DNA of 64,000 nt. Source: Actinomycetes bacterium (GTDB taxonomy: Bacteria > Actinomycetota > Actinomycetes > Propionibacteriales > Propionibacteriaceae). A program made the position numbers and the translations under genes. Location of the stretch: the NCBI GenBank assembly GCA_021803025.1, contig JAJZQV010000004.1:1-64000 (forward strand), written 5' to 3'. Positions 43,975 to 53,490 of this stretch are shown here, piece by piece (positions within the stretch are counted from its first letter, which is position 1; each line of letters begins with the position of its first letter). Below the pieces are notes generated by a model. The model was not told the DNA's origin. It ran no database searches and saw only the letters and a program-made list of their open reading frames with translations.

Positions 43975-45690
43975 TCACTCCACGATCTCGAGCCGCGGGT
44001 ACTCGGGCTTCCACATCCGCTGGTAGATGTCGCTGATGGGGTTCGTCATGGGCCGCCGGGCGAGGCCCTGCTTCTCGGCGGTCTCGGCGACCGCCTTGGC
44101 GACCGTCGCGGCGACGACGCGGAGGTCGCTCATGGCGGGCAGGAGGGACGCGCCGGGACGGTACTCGTTCACGAGGCCGGCCAGGGCGTCCGCTGCCGCG
44201 TAGATCATCTGCTCGGTCACCCGTTCGGCCCGCACGACGGACACGCCAAGGCCGAGACCCGGGAAGATCAGCGCGTTGTTGGCCTGGGCGATGGTGTGGT
44301 ACGTCTCGCCGTGGCGGATGGTGCCGAACGGGCTGCCCGTGGCGATCAGTGCCTTGCCATCGGTCCACTCGAGCAGGTCGGCGGGGTGGGCCTCGGAACG
44401 GCTGGTGGGGTTCGACAGGGGCATGATGATCGGCCGCTCGCACTGAGCCGCCATCTCGCGAACGACCTCCTCGGTGAACGCGCCGTGCTGGGCGGAGGTG
44501 CCGATGAGGATCGTCGGCCGCACCGCCCGTACCGCCTCCTCGAGCGTGATCCGCGCCGGATCGGTCACCTTCCAGTCGGCCACCTCGGCCCGGCTCCGTG
44601 CGTACGGGCGCTGGAAGTCACGCACGCCCTCGCTGTCCTCCACGATGAGGCCCTGCCGGTTGAACGCGTAGAAGGGCACGTGCCCGTCGGCCTCCGGCAG
44701 CCCGGCGCGGACCATCGCCTCCTGGATGAGGTCCGCCACGCCGACACCCGCGGTGCCGGCGCCGTACACCATGACGCGGTGCTGCGTCAGGGGCAGCCCG
44801 GTGAGCCGGACCGCCGCCAGCACGGCGGCGAGCACGACGGCCGCCGTCCCCTGGATGTCGTCGTTGAAGGTGCAGATCTCCTCGGAGTAGCGCGCCAGGA
44901 TGCGGTGGGCGTTGCTCGCGCCGAAGTCCTCCCAGTGCAGCATCGCGTGGGGGAACAGCCGCGTCACCGCCTGGACGAAGGAGTCGATGAACTCGTCGTA
45001 GCGGGGGCCGCGGACGCGCGCGTGGCGCTCCCCGAGGTACACGTCGCTGTTGAGCAGGCCGAGGTTGTCGGTGCCCACGTCCAGAACCACGGGGATGGCG
45101 CGACGAGGGTGGATGCCGGCGGCCGCGGTGTACACGCCGAGCTTGCCGACGGCGATCTGAAAGCCGCCGATCCCCTGGTCGCCGATGCCCAGGATCCCTT
45201 CGGAGTCGGTGACCACGACCAGGTCCACGTCCTCGGCGTCCAGTTCGAAGTCACGCAGCGACTGCTCGACCAGCTCAGGGTGGTCGATGGACAGGAACAC
45301 GCCGCGCGCACCCGTGTACTCGTGGCTGAACCGCTCGATCGCCTCGCCGATGGTCGGGGTGTAGATGATCGGCAGCATCTCCTCGAGGTGCTCGCTCAGC
45401 AGCCGGTAGAACAGCACCTCGTTCCGGTCGCGGAGCTGGGCGAGCTGGATGAACTTCGCCAACGGTGAGGGGGAGCGCGTGTACTGCGCGTACGAGCGCC
45501 TCAGCTGCTCGTCGATCGTGGTGACACGGCTGGGCAGCAGACCCGACAGGCCGAGCTTCTTGCGCTCTTCCACGGTGAACGCGGTGCCCCGGTTCGCCAT
45601 GGGATGGACCAGGACGAGGCGCCCGCGTGCGCTGACCCGAAGCACCGCCTCGCGCGACGTCGTGTCGAGGCTGAAGTCGCGCTGCTGCAT
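43975..45690 (-). CDS. NAD-dependent malic enzyme (decarboxylating)
   Basis: A 571-residue malic enzyme of the large SfcA/MaeA type, converting L-malate to pyruvate and CO2. Key pieces: YTPTIGEAIERFS, GILGIGDQGIGG with the malate/metal site, LDVGTDN, FNDDIQGTAAVVLAAV with the metal-binding acidic pair, the NAD-binding GAGTAGVGVADLI, and the LSNPTSRSEAHPADLLEW segment. Start ATG 45690. It is a stand-alone gene upstream of nothing obvious. The length and the NAD-type glycine motif point to NAD use, but cofactor preference is not proven by sequence alone. Confidence 0.94.
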   Translation of the reverse strand: MQQRDFSLDTTSREAVLRVSARGRLVLVHPMANRGTAFTVEERKKLGLSGLLPSRVTTIDEQLRRSYAQYTRSPSPLAKFIQLAQLRDRNEVLFYRLLSEHLEEMLPIIYTPTIGEAIERFSHEYTGARGVFLSIDHPELVEQSLRDFELDAEDVDLVVVTDSEGILGIGDQGIGGFQIAVGKLGVYTAAAGIHPRRAIPVVLDVGTDNLGLLNSDVYLGERHARVRGPRYDEFIDSFVQAVTRLFPHAMLHWEDFGASNAHRILARYSEEICTFNDDIQGTAAVVLAAVLAAVRLTGLPLTQHRVMVYGAGTAGVGVADLIQEAMVRAGLPEADGHVPFYAFNRQGLIVEDSEGVRDFQRPYARSRAEVADWKVTDPARITLEEAVRAVRPTILIGTSAQHGAFTEEVVREMAAQCERPIIMPLSNPTSRSEAHPADLLEWTDGKALIATGSPFGTIRHGETYHTIAQANNALIFPGLGLGVSVVRAERVTEQMIYAAADALAGLVNEYRPGASLLPAMSDLRVVAATVAKAVAETAEKQGLARRPMTNPISDIYQRMWKPEYPRLEIVE

Positions 45691-45917
45691 GTCGGCCTTT
45701 CTGCACCCTGAGGTCGGCGTCGGCCGGCCGAGATCGCCTGGCAGCGGGCCTCCCGCGCCATTGCTTCGGACACTATCCAGTCGGGCGCAGTGGCATCCAG
45801 GCTTTGCTCAGTGAGCGTCCTCGGGCCGAGAGCGAAGTCGTCGCGGATGCTCACCACTGTCCACCCGGACGTACGGGCTGCCGGCAGCGCCTCCGCGTCG
45901 TCGCTGCGGATCTGGCG
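45691..45917. other. Intergenic stretch
   Basis: No plausible gene in this 227-bp gap between malic enzyme and the L,D-transpeptidase. It holds the malic-enzyme promoter and the end of the transpeptidase transcript. Confidence 0.4.
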
Positions 45918-46946
45918 TCAGACCGGAGTGGTGAGCTCGCCTGTTGCGCTGCCGGCAAGCCAGTCGGTCCAGGAGAGGTTGTAGTCCGCGTACCCGTTGT
46001 CGCCGGCCGCGAGGCCTCGTGGCGATCCCGTGATGGTCACCGGGTCGCCCGGCTTGGACAGGTTGTAGAACCACTCGGCGTCGGTCAGCGAGAGGTGGAC
46101 GCACCCGTGGGAGCCGTACCCCTGCCCCGGGTTGGGGTCGCCGGTGGAGTAGTGCAGGTACGTGCCCGACCAGGTGATCTCGACGTCCCAGGGCAGCGTC
46201 AGGTCGTAGAAGTTGGGGTCGCTCGGGTTGCAGGCGATGCCGACGCTGCAGGAGGTCATCCGGACGCTCGCCGCCTTGGTGACGACGGCCATGGTGCCGT
46301 CCCAGGTGGGAAAGGTGGGGTTCCCGGCGTCGCTCAGCATGGTCCGGATGACCTGGCCGTTCTTTGTGACGACGGTTCGGTGCTGGTCGATGTCGACGTG
46401 GGTCTCGATGTCGTCGCCGATCGTGAAGGTCCGCGTGTAGGCGTGGGTGCCGTACCGGCCGTAGCCGTCGCCCACGTGGTCGAAGTTCGCCACCATGGCG
46501 ACCGTCGTGCCGGGGGTCCAGAAGGTCTTCGGCCGGAAGTCGACCCGCCGGTCGCTGAACCAGTGCCACGCCCCCTGCACCGGCGACGAGGTGGCCACCG
46601 TGATGTGCTGCTCGATGTCCGCGCGGGCACTCGCCTTCACCGGATCGGAGAAGACGATCGAGATGGGCATCGCCACACCGACCGTCGTGCCGTCGAGAGG
46701 CGCGATGCTGCCGATGAGCATCGCCGGCGGTGCGGACGTCTGTACCGACGAGGGGGCGCTCGACGCGGACGAGGGCCCGGCGCTTCCGAGCGTCCCCGAC
46801 GCAGGGGAAGCCGAGCGCGAGGCGGCCGGAGAGGAGCCGCCCGGGGGTACGGCGGGGGACTGCGGCGCGGCACACCCGACAAGGACCAGCATCAGGACGA
46901 TCCCGATGCCGACGACCGGGTGGCCAGAGCGCGGCGGATGGTTCAT
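45918..46946 (-). CDS. L,D-transpeptidase lipoprotein
   Basis: A 342-residue cell-wall enzyme that forms 3-3 peptidoglycan cross-links. From ATG 46946 the protein starts MNHPPRSGHPVVGIGIVLML with lipobox LVGC, so it is lipid-anchored. A Ser/Ala/Pro-rich linker follows, then an Ig-like domain (SIAPLDGTTVGVAMPISIVF) as in LdtMt2, and the YkuD catalytic domain ending in YGSHGCVHLSLTDAEWFY. The catalytic Cys lies in SHGC; the usual Arg two residues later is His. Starts further upstream are in frame but do not give a signal peptide. It is divergent from the reductase gene. Confidence 0.92.
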   Translation of the reverse strand: MNHPPRSGHPVVGIGIVLMLVLVGCAAPQSPAVPPGGSSPAASRSASPASGTLGSAGPSSASSAPSSVQTSAPPAMLIGSIAPLDGTTVGVAMPISIVFSDPVKASARADIEQHITVATSSPVQGAWHWFSDRRVDFRPKTFWTPGTTVAMVANFDHVGDGYGRYGTHAYTRTFTIGDDIETHVDIDQHRTVVTKNGQVIRTMLSDAGNPTFPTWDGTMAVVTKAASVRMTSCSVGIACNPSDPNFYDLTLPWDVEITWSGTYLHYSTGDPNPGQGYGSHGCVHLSLTDAEWFYNLSKPGDPVTITGSPRGLAAGDNGYADYNLSWTDWLAGSATGELTTPV

Positions 46947-47136
46947 ACCGTTGATGGTCCTCTGTCGGACCAACATCCCCGGCGCCTGCTCCACGGAGTG
47001 GACGGCAGGTCGGCCGGGAGTCGGCCGCTTTCGCCGGGCCCGGTAAGCGGTGTTCCAGGTGGGCCGACCACCTCCAGGCAGGGGGCGCCGCGACGGCCGG
47101 AGCGTGGGGAGGTCCGCTGGCGGGTACTGACGGGAC

Positions 47137-48534
47137 ATGATCTTCGCGGGCTTCAGCGAGGCGCGGCTCGTACCTCCTCGTCCGACGTTCGTGGGGAATG
47201 GGCTGGTCTCGCCCTGGTACCGGAGGGTCGGTCCGGTGACGCTGTTGCTGCTCGTCGTCTCGTACGCCGTGGTCTGGCTGCTCTCGAGGCCGGCCGGTGT
47301 TCCCACGGGGACGTTCTGGGGTCAGCTGCTGGGGGCTGAGTCGGTGCTCCTGCTGTCGATGGGCCTGGTCCTGGTGAGCACGCTGCCGTTGGTGGAGCAG
47401 TGGTTCGACGGCATCGACCGGGCCGCGATCTGGCATCGCCGGCTGGCGATCGTCGGGATGCTCCTGCTCGTCGTGCACATGATGACCGCCACCAACCCCG
47501 CAGGAACCTCCTTGGGCAAGCTCTTGGCGCAGGCAGGGGCGACTGGTCTGATCGCCCTGGTCGTGTGGTCGGTGCTCCCGCGGTGGCGGTCGGTGATACC
47601 GTCCCGTCTGCACTCGCTGCCGGACCGTGCGTCGCGGCTCCGCGTCGTCGCCCTTCTGCGAAAGCTTGTGGGCGGGTACGACCGGTGTCGCGGCTTCCAT
47701 CGGCTCACCGGTCTCTTCGTGGCCGCCGGGTTCGTACACGGCCTGCTGGACGCGACGACGTTCGGTTCGCCCGTGCTGCGCTGGTCGTACGTGGGGATCG
47801 CCGGTACGGGCCTGGCCTTCTACGGCTATCGCGAGCTGCTGGCCCGCCGGTTCATGGCGCTGCACGACTACGAGATCGACCGTGTGACTCACGTGGGGGA
47901 CGGACTCGTCGAGATCTCGCTGCGTCCTCTCGGCCGTGCGCTGGAGTACGCCCCCGGCCAGTTCGCGATGGTGTACCTGGAGGCCCGTGACGGGTGGCAC
48001 CGGCATCCGTTCACCATCGTGAGCGCACCTCACGAGGACGCGGTCCGGTTCACGGTCAAGGCGCTCGGCGACTGGACGGGCTCCATCGGCGACCTCGTGG
48101 AACCTGGGATGCCGGCCGTCATTGGCGGACCTCACGGCCGCTTCACGCATCGCAAGGGAACGCGCCACCAGGTGTGGGTGGCCGGCGGCGTGGGCGTCAC
48201 GCCGTTCCTGTCGTGGCTGCGATCGCTCGACAAGCACCCCGTGCACGCCGAGGTGGACCTCTTCTACACCTCGGCCGAGGACCCGGTGCCCTACGCGGAG
48301 GAGATCAGAGCTATTGCGGCCCGCCACCCCGAGGTGCGGGTCCACATCGTGCGCAGCACCGTCGAGGGCCGGCTGACCCCGGCCATGATCCTCGACCAGG
48401 TGCCCGCATCACCGAAGGACCTGTCGGTGTTCCTGTGCGGCCCCGAGCCGCTCGTGTCCGCCATGTCCGACGGCCTCCGGGCTGACGGCGTCCCGGCCGG
48501 CCGCTTCCATCGCGAGTACTTCGACTGGCGTTGA
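47137..48534 (+). CDS. Ferric-reductase-like membrane flavoprotein
   Basis: A 465-residue protein with six helices in the N-terminal half and a flavin/NAD reductase in the second half. In the membrane part His pairs near LLVVHMMTATNP and GFVHGLLDATTF suggest bis-heme ligation as in FRE/NOX-type cytochromes. The C-terminal domain has the FAD motif WHRHPFTIVSAP and the NAD-binding GGVGVTPFLSWL and FLCGPEPL. It would carry electrons from NAD(P)H across the membrane to a metal or other acceptor. Its stop nearly meets a multicopper oxidase gene, so a joint redox role is plausible. Confidence 0.9.
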   Translation: MIFAGFSEARLVPPRPTFVGNGLVSPWYRRVGPVTLLLLVVSYAVVWLLSRPAGVPTGTFWGQLLGAESVLLLSMGLVLVSTLPLVEQWFDGIDRAAIWHRRLAIVGMLLLVVHMMTATNPAGTSLGKLLAQAGATGLIALVVWSVLPRWRSVIPSRLHSLPDRASRLRVVALLRKLVGGYDRCRGFHRLTGLFVAAGFVHGLLDATTFGSPVLRWSYVGIAGTGLAFYGYRELLARRFMALHDYEIDRVTHVGDGLVEISLRPLGRALEYAPGQFAMVYLEARDGWHRHPFTIVSAPHEDAVRFTVKALGDWTGSIGDLVEPGMPAVIGGPHGRFTHRKGTRHQVWVAGGVGVTPFLSWLRSLDKHPVHAEVDLFYTSAEDPVPYAEEIRAIAARHPEVRVHIVRSTVEGRLTPAMILDQVPASPKDLSVFLCGPEPLVSAMSDGLRADGVPAGRFHREYFDWR

Positions 48535-48665
48535 GCGCCGGGGGTGCGGGTCACGAAACGGTCGCCAGCACCAGCCTCTGGTCGCACTGCGTGGTGCGCG
48601 GCTCCTCTTCACCTTTGGTGCATTGCGGCCTAGCATTCGTGTTCCAGATCCATCTTGGGGGAGAA

Positions 48666-50801
48666 GTGGACACGAACCGTGTTCCCGCAGGGCGAAACAG
48701 GGCGTGGACCGTTTCACGACGCACATTCTTTCGAGCTGGAGGGGCAGGTTTCGGCTTGTGGTTACTCGGCTCTGTCGAGGGACGCGCTGTGGCTGTCGAG
48801 GTGCCCTCCTCCTCCCTGGGCGCCGCTCCACCGGGAGGCAGCCTTGACCCGCTGAGAGTCCCCAAGTTTGTGACGTCGATGCTCATTCCGCCGGTGATGC
48901 CCGTGGCCGCGACGATCAACCTTCCGGGTGGGAAGCCCGCGGACTACTACGAGATCTCGGTGCGCCAGTTCGCTCAGCAGATCCTGCCTGCTGGGATGCC
49001 GTCCACCACGGTGTGGGGGTACGGTCCGGTCGCGGCGTCCTCGAAGAAGGGACTGCTGTTGCACAATGCCCCGTCCCTGACCATCGAGGCGCAGGCGGGC
49101 CGTCCGGTGCGGGTGAAGTGGATCAACGACCTCGTCGACGCGAACGGCCACTATCTCCCTCACCTTCTGCCGGTGGACCCGACCCTGCACTGGGCGAACC
49201 CGCCGGGCGGGACGGGCGGCAGGGACTCACGTCCCACGTTCACGTCAACGCCCGGGCGATACACCGGGCCGGTCCCGCTGGTCACCCACGTCCACGGGGC
49301 CGTGGGTGTGGGCGACGAGAGCGACGGTTACCCCGAGGCGTGGTTCCTGCCTGCGGCGGACAACGTGCCGTCAGGCTTCGCGACGGAGGGCACGTGGTAT
49401 GGCTTCTTCGCTCGGAAAGCCGCCGACAAGTTCGGGGTGACGTGGGGACCTGGCTACGCCACCTTCCACTACCCCAATGTCGACCGAGCCTCGACGAACT
49501 GGTACCACGACCACACACTCGGCATGACTCGCCTCAACGTGTACGCGGGCCCGGCGGGCTTCTACATCATCCGCGGTGGCCCGCAGGGTGACGACGCCGT
49601 ACTCGACTCTCGGACCCGCCGGACGGCCGTCCTGCCCGGCCCCGGACCCAAGGCGGCGGACAGGCTCCCGTCGAACAAGAGCTACTACGAAGTGCCGATC
49701 GTGATCCAGGACCGTTCCTTCAACTCGGACGGGTCCTTGTTCTATCCGGACACCCGAGAGTACTTCGACGAGACGACCGGTCCGTTCCTGCCCGACACGG
49801 ACCTCTCACCGGTCTGGAACCCCGAGTTCTTCGGCAACACGATCATGGTGAACGGCACGACGTGGCCGTACCTGGTCGTCGAGAAGCGGCGCTACCGGTT
49901 CCGGTTCCTCAATGGCTGCCAGGCGAGGTTCCTGATCCTCGACTTCAGCCGGATCCCCGGTGTGGAGGTCTGGCAGGTCGGCAACGAGGGCGGCTTCATC
50001 GACAGATCACCCGTCAACCTCACGGCGACGAACCAGAACCGCCTGCTCATGGCTCTTGCCGAGCGGGCCGACCTGATCGTCGACTTCACGAACGTACCTG
50101 TGGGTGAGCACGTGCTCGGCAACATCGGCCCCGACGAGCCGTTCGGCGGTGGCGTTCCCGGCACCGACTTTCCCGTTGCCGACCCTCAGACAACCGGTCA
50201 GGTGATGCAGTTCCGGGTGGTGCCGGCGGCTGCGGCAGATCCCACGACCCCGCCTGCACATCTCTTGCTTCCCGTACGGGCGCCGCTTCCAGCGCCGTCC
50301 CTGACTCGACGGCTGGCTCTCGTCGAGATGATGTCGGAGCACTTCGAAGACGCGCCTGTGGAAGCGATGTTGGGCACTGTGACGGGTGACCCGAGCACTG
50401 GGAAGGCAACGTACGGCGGCCTGATGTGGATGGCTGGTGTCACCGAGAACCCCCGACCGGGCACGACGGAGGTCTGGGAGCTCTACAACACGACGGGTGA
50501 CGCCCACCCCATGCACCTTCATGAGCTGAAGTTCGAGGTGCTGAACCGCCAGGACATCGAGGTGGACGAGGAGGAGATGACGGTCCGGCTTGCCCCGGGG
50601 TCGACTGCCTTGCCGCCGCACGCGTGGGAAGCAGGGGTGAAGGACACGGTGACGGCCTACCCGGGCCAAGTCACGCGGATCAAGGCCACGTTCAACACCC
50701 CTGGCCAGTACGTATGGCACTGCCACATCGTCGAGCACGAGGACAACGAGATGATGCGCCCCTTCCGCATCGGGCCGGCACAGGACGGCCAGCCCCGCTG
50801 A
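48666..50801 (+). CDS. Tat-exported multicopper oxidase (CotA/bilirubin-oxidase type)
   Basis: A 711-residue oxidase from GTG 48666 (GGGGGAGAA just before). The N-terminus has a Tat signal SRRTFFRAGGAGFGLWLLG. The four copper motifs are complete: HVHGAVG, WYHDHTLGM, HPMHLHELKF and WHCHIVEHEDNEMM, i.e. the type 1 Cys with two His and an axial Met, and the trinuclear cluster. It follows the fungal-bilirubin-oxidase/CotA domain plan with cupredoxin domains 1-3. Such enzymes oxidise phenols, bilirubin, manganese or cuprous copper with oxygen. It may act with the flavoprotein upstream, but the 130-bp gap leaves room for its own promoter. Confidence 0.94.
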   Translation: MDTNRVPAGRNRAWTVSRRTFFRAGGAGFGLWLLGSVEGRAVAVEVPSSSLGAAPPGGSLDPLRVPKFVTSMLIPPVMPVAATINLPGGKPADYYEISVRQFAQQILPAGMPSTTVWGYGPVAASSKKGLLLHNAPSLTIEAQAGRPVRVKWINDLVDANGHYLPHLLPVDPTLHWANPPGGTGGRDSRPTFTSTPGRYTGPVPLVTHVHGAVGVGDESDGYPEAWFLPAADNVPSGFATEGTWYGFFARKAADKFGVTWGPGYATFHYPNVDRASTNWYHDHTLGMTRLNVYAGPAGFYIIRGGPQGDDAVLDSRTRRTAVLPGPGPKAADRLPSNKSYYEVPIVIQDRSFNSDGSLFYPDTREYFDETTGPFLPDTDLSPVWNPEFFGNTIMVNGTTWPYLVVEKRRYRFRFLNGCQARFLILDFSRIPGVEVWQVGNEGGFIDRSPVNLTATNQNRLLMALAERADLIVDFTNVPVGEHVLGNIGPDEPFGGGVPGTDFPVADPQTTGQVMQFRVVPAAAADPTTPPAHLLLPVRAPLPAPSLTRRLALVEMMSEHFEDAPVEAMLGTVTGDPSTGKATYGGLMWMAGVTENPRPGTTEVWELYNTTGDAHPMHLHELKFEVLNRQDIEVDEEEMTVRLAPGSTALPPHAWEAGVKDTVTAYPGQVTRIKATFNTPGQYVWHCHIVEHEDNEMMRPFRIGPAQDGQPR

Positions 50802-50849
50802 GGATGCTCTCGGGCTGGAGGCGCTGGCAGCGACCGATGCTTGCTGCCG

Positions 50850-51420
50850 TCGGCTGATCAGGACGGCTCCTTTGCCCAATCGAACCGCGTGGTGGACGTG
50901 GATCACGCCGTTGTCGAATCGACGGTTGTCCAGGAGCTCGAGGTCGAGTCGCACTCCGCGAGGGAGCGCCGGCTTGCCGCCGCCGACGATGACCGGGCAC
51001 AGCAACAGCACGCTCTCGTCGACCAGTCCGTGCTTGAAGGCCTCAGCCGCGATCCCCGCGCCTTCCGATGCTCAGGTCCGCGTCGGAGGTCTCCTCGAGC
51101 CGCCCTACGGCCTCGGGGTCGATCTGCCGCTCGATCCTGGTCCGCGTGGTCGACGCGTCGGTGAGCGAGGAGGAGTAGACCGACCTTGTCGGCGTCACGC
51201 CAGATCTGGGCGTACTCACGGACCACGGGGGCTCGTCGGTCATCGTTCTCCCACACCCGCATCGTCTCGTACATGCGTCGCCCGTAGAGCGACGTGCCGA
51301 TGTGGCGCTCGTGCTCGTTCCAGAACGCGTGCACCTCCTCGTCGACCAGTCGAACGAACCCGTCGCGTCCTCGAGGAAGCCGTCGAGCGAGATGTTCGCC
51401 GCGTAGATCAACTTGGACAC
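50850..51420 (-). pseudogene. Dihydrofolate-reductase-family gene broken in three frames
   Basis: Three fragments that together match RibD/DHFR-like proteins of about 190 residues. From ATG 51420: [21 protein letters not shown]; in a second frame from about 51340: HAFWNEHERHIGTSLYGRRM and YAQIWRDADKVG; in a third frame to about 50857: CPVIVGGGKPALPRGVRLDL, FDNGVIHVHHAV. Two frame changes separate them, so the gene is inactive. Confidence 0.85.
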
Positions 51421-51644
51421 GGGAGCCCTCCGCTTGGTCGTGGGCTACACGTGCAGCGTCCCCACGACACGGGCAACACCATCGACGGTGCGATCATGGA
51501 ACTGGTTGGTCTACCGAGAGCCTGGAGGATCTCGCCCAAAGGTTCCTGCATGCGGATCGGCTGGCCGATGACGCCATAACTCGGTTCATGGGCATCTGAA
51601 CCTTCAAGGGCGCGAGGCCGCCCCCGGTCAGACGGCCACCTCAC

Positions 51645-51785
51645 GTAGTGGTACCGGCAGGCAGCGATGCGGATCTCGTCGTCAACGAGTTTGTAGACGA
51701 GGCGGTGCTCGTCGGTGATGCGGCGTGACCAGTAGCCGGCGAGAGTCGTGCTTGAGTGCCTCGGGCTTACCGATGCCGGTTGTCC
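51645..51785 (-). pseudogene. yoeB toxin C-terminal fragment
   Basis: The minus strand reads [11 protein letters not shown] and, after a one-base frame change, [20 protein letters not shown] and CRYHY, the C-terminal half of YoeB/Txe ribosome-dependent RNases. The usual stop after CRYHY is out of frame, and the N-terminal half is replaced by transposase sequence. No YefM gene precedes it. Confidence 0.8.
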
Positions 51786-51794
51786 ATCACCAGG

Positions 51795-51902
51795 TTCGGC
51801 GGCAAGCAACACGATCCGGGCCCGCTGCGCCGCCGACGCCCGCACCGTGGCCGACCGGGGCAACCGCTCCAACTCGGCCCGATCACCCTCACGCAACACC
51901 AA
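51795..51902 (-). mobile_element. IS630-type transposase N-terminal fragment
   Basis: The first 36 residues of the fused ORF ([14 protein letters not shown] and [15 protein letters not shown]) match the start of IS630-family transposases (helix-turn-helix domain). It ends at the yoeB fragment. No catalytic DDE domain and no terminal repeats are visible, so only a stub remains. Confidence 0.65.
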
Positions 51903-52149
51903 CGCGGGAGCCAGTTGGGCGGTTGTGAGTTCTGCGCGGTATTAGCGGAGTCGTGCGAGATGGCCTACAACCTTGAGGGGTCGCGCACTGGCGCTCGCAC
52001 TCTCGGCGATCTCCCCCGCGGCCGAGATGGTAGATCGCCAAACCCCACCCCCGCTCGAGCACTGATCCAGGCGCCGCAAGGACGCGCGGGGCTCTCGGAG
52101 AGTCGACGGTGGCTCTTGACCGTGGTACCACCCGCAGTACCATGAAACC

Positions 52150-52395
52150 GTGCCGACCGTGGACAAGATCGTGGCAGCGATGAGAGAGAACCCTCGGAAC
52201 GTGCGCTACGACGACCTGCTCAAGGTCTGCGAGCACTACTTCGGTCCACCTCGCCGGACCGGCGGATCGCACGCCGTGTTCAAGATCCCGTGGCCCGGCG
52301 ACCCACGCATGAACATACAGAATGGCAACGGCCAGGCGAAGGCCTATCAGGTAAGGCAGGCCTTGGCCGCGATCGACAAGAAGGAGGCAGTGTGA
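52150..52395 (+). CDS. hicA: HicA mRNA interferase toxin
   Basis: An 81-residue toxin with the dsRBD-like HicA fold: a conserved motif GGSHAVFKIPWPGDPRMNIQ with the catalytic His, preceded by the usual helix DDLLKVCEHYFG. The start is GTG 52150. It cleaves mRNA unless bound by HicB, encoded immediately downstream with a one-base overlap. Confidence 0.92.
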   Translation: MPTVDKIVAAMRENPRNVRYDDLLKVCEHYFGPPRRTGGSHAVFKIPWPGDPRMNIQNGNGQAKAYQVRQALAAIDKKEAV

Positions 52396-52742
52396 TGGAG
52401 ACGATCCACGGGACCGACGTGTCCCGCTACACCTACCGTGTGACCTGGTCTGTCGAGGACGAGGCATTCGTCGCAACCTGTGCCGAGTTCCCCTCGCTCT
52501 CCTGGCTCGCCGACTCCCAGGCAGCCGCGCTGCAGGGGCTGGTCGACCTCGTCGCCGACACGGTCGCTGACCTTGTGTCGCAGGGCGAAGACGTTCCCGA
52601 GCCACTCTCCGAGCGCAGCTACTCCGGCAAGTTCAACCTGCGCGTCGGCGAGGGCCTTCATCGCCGCCTTGCCATCCGAGCCGCCGAAGAACACCTGAGC
52701 CTCAACCAGTACGTCGTCCAGCGTCTCTCCGACGCGTCGTAG
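52395..52742 (+). CDS. hicB: HicB antitoxin
   Basis: A 115-residue antitoxin. The N-terminal partial RNase-H-like domain (YRVTWSVEDEAFVATCAEFP, SLSWLADSQAAALQGL) is followed by a ribbon-helix-helix type C-terminus (SGKFNLRVGEGLHRRLAIRA, LSLNQYVVQRL). Start ATG 52395, eight bases after AAGGAGG and overlapping the HicA stop. It neutralises HicA and probably represses the pair. Confidence 0.93.
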   Translation: METIHGTDVSRYTYRVTWSVEDEAFVATCAEFPSLSWLADSQAAALQGLVDLVADTVADLVSQGEDVPEPLSERSYSGKFNLRVGEGLHRRLAIRAAEEHLSLNQYVVQRLSDAS

Positions 52743-52895
52743 CCCAGTCTTGTTCGGAACCCTCGACGAGCCCGGACAAACGTCTCATCACCACCCACAC
52801 ACCAACTGCATCAGTCGGCCAGCACCGTTCTGGCGCTGACCCGGCCGGGGGTGAAGGGGTGCTGCATCTTGGCGCTGGCGGGTCAGAATGGCTCC

Positions 52896-53126
52896 ATGCC
52901 GAACATTCGGATCAAGGATGTGCCGGACGAGACGAGCGTCGTGCTCCGGCAACGCGCGAGGGCGGCGAACCAATCGCTCCAGGAGTACCTACGCTCGAAG
53001 CTGATCGCCGAAGCGTCGCAGCCGACGATCGACGAGGTGCTCTATCGCGTGGGCGGTCGTACAGGCGGTTCCCTACGGCTGACGGACGCCGTGGGCCAGT
53101 TGCGGTGCGATCGTGCGCGTGATTGA
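52896..53126 (+). CDS. FitA/VapB-like antitoxin without partner
   Basis: A 76-residue ribbon-helix-helix antitoxin from ATG 52896: MPNIRIKDVPDETSVVLRQR, SLQEYLRSKLIAEA, PTIDEVLYRVGGRTGGS. VapB partners normally overlap or adjoin a PIN-domain VapC gene. Here the next 60 bp hold no PIN sequence and lead into a broken phd copy, so the toxin is missing. Confidence 0.8.
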   Translation: MPNIRIKDVPDETSVVLRQRARAANQSLQEYLRSKLIAEASQPTIDEVLYRVGGRTGGSLRLTDAVGQLRCDRARD

Positions 53127-53187
53127 GCGACAGCGGGCGATTGCCCGGTGGACGTGAATCCCGATGGCTGAGCGCAGGAATGTGAGC

Positions 53188-53446
53188 ATGGGCGTTGAAC
53201 TGGATGAGGTCCGCAATCGTCTCGGTGAACTTTGTTGACCGCGTGGAGCACCGCCATTGAGCGCGTGACGGTGACCCGGGACGGCCGCCCTGTTGTCGTG
53301 CTGATCAACCCTGACGACCTGGCCCAGCTCGAGGAGACCCTCGATGTCCTGTTGGATCCCCGAGCGCTGGCCGACATCAGCGAGGGCGACCACGCCTACG
53401 CTGCCGGGGACGTACTGCGACGCCCCGACGCGGTGACGAACCCTGA
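53188..53446 (+). pseudogene. phd/yefM-type antitoxin pseudogene
   Basis: Starts as MGVELDEVRNRLGEL from ATG 53188, then an extra base gives a stop near 53230; a second extra base lies near 53260. After it the sequence continues as ERVTVTRDGRPVVVLINPDD. It is a diverged copy of the intact antitoxin at 57387-57686, with about three quarters of the bases shared. Confidence 0.88.
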
Positions 53447-53490
53447 CCCAACGAGTCTTGGCGACCAATCCCCGCCGAGTCGGTGAGACC

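Noticed and set aside
45808-48345. 845-residue minus-strand ORF over the transpeptidase and reductase
   Set aside because: Shadow of two real genes; no motif.
17541-52775. Shared 12-mer ACGTTTGTCCGG as a recombination site pair
   Set aside because: One short match in opposite orientation is weak, and nothing else around the two sites agrees.
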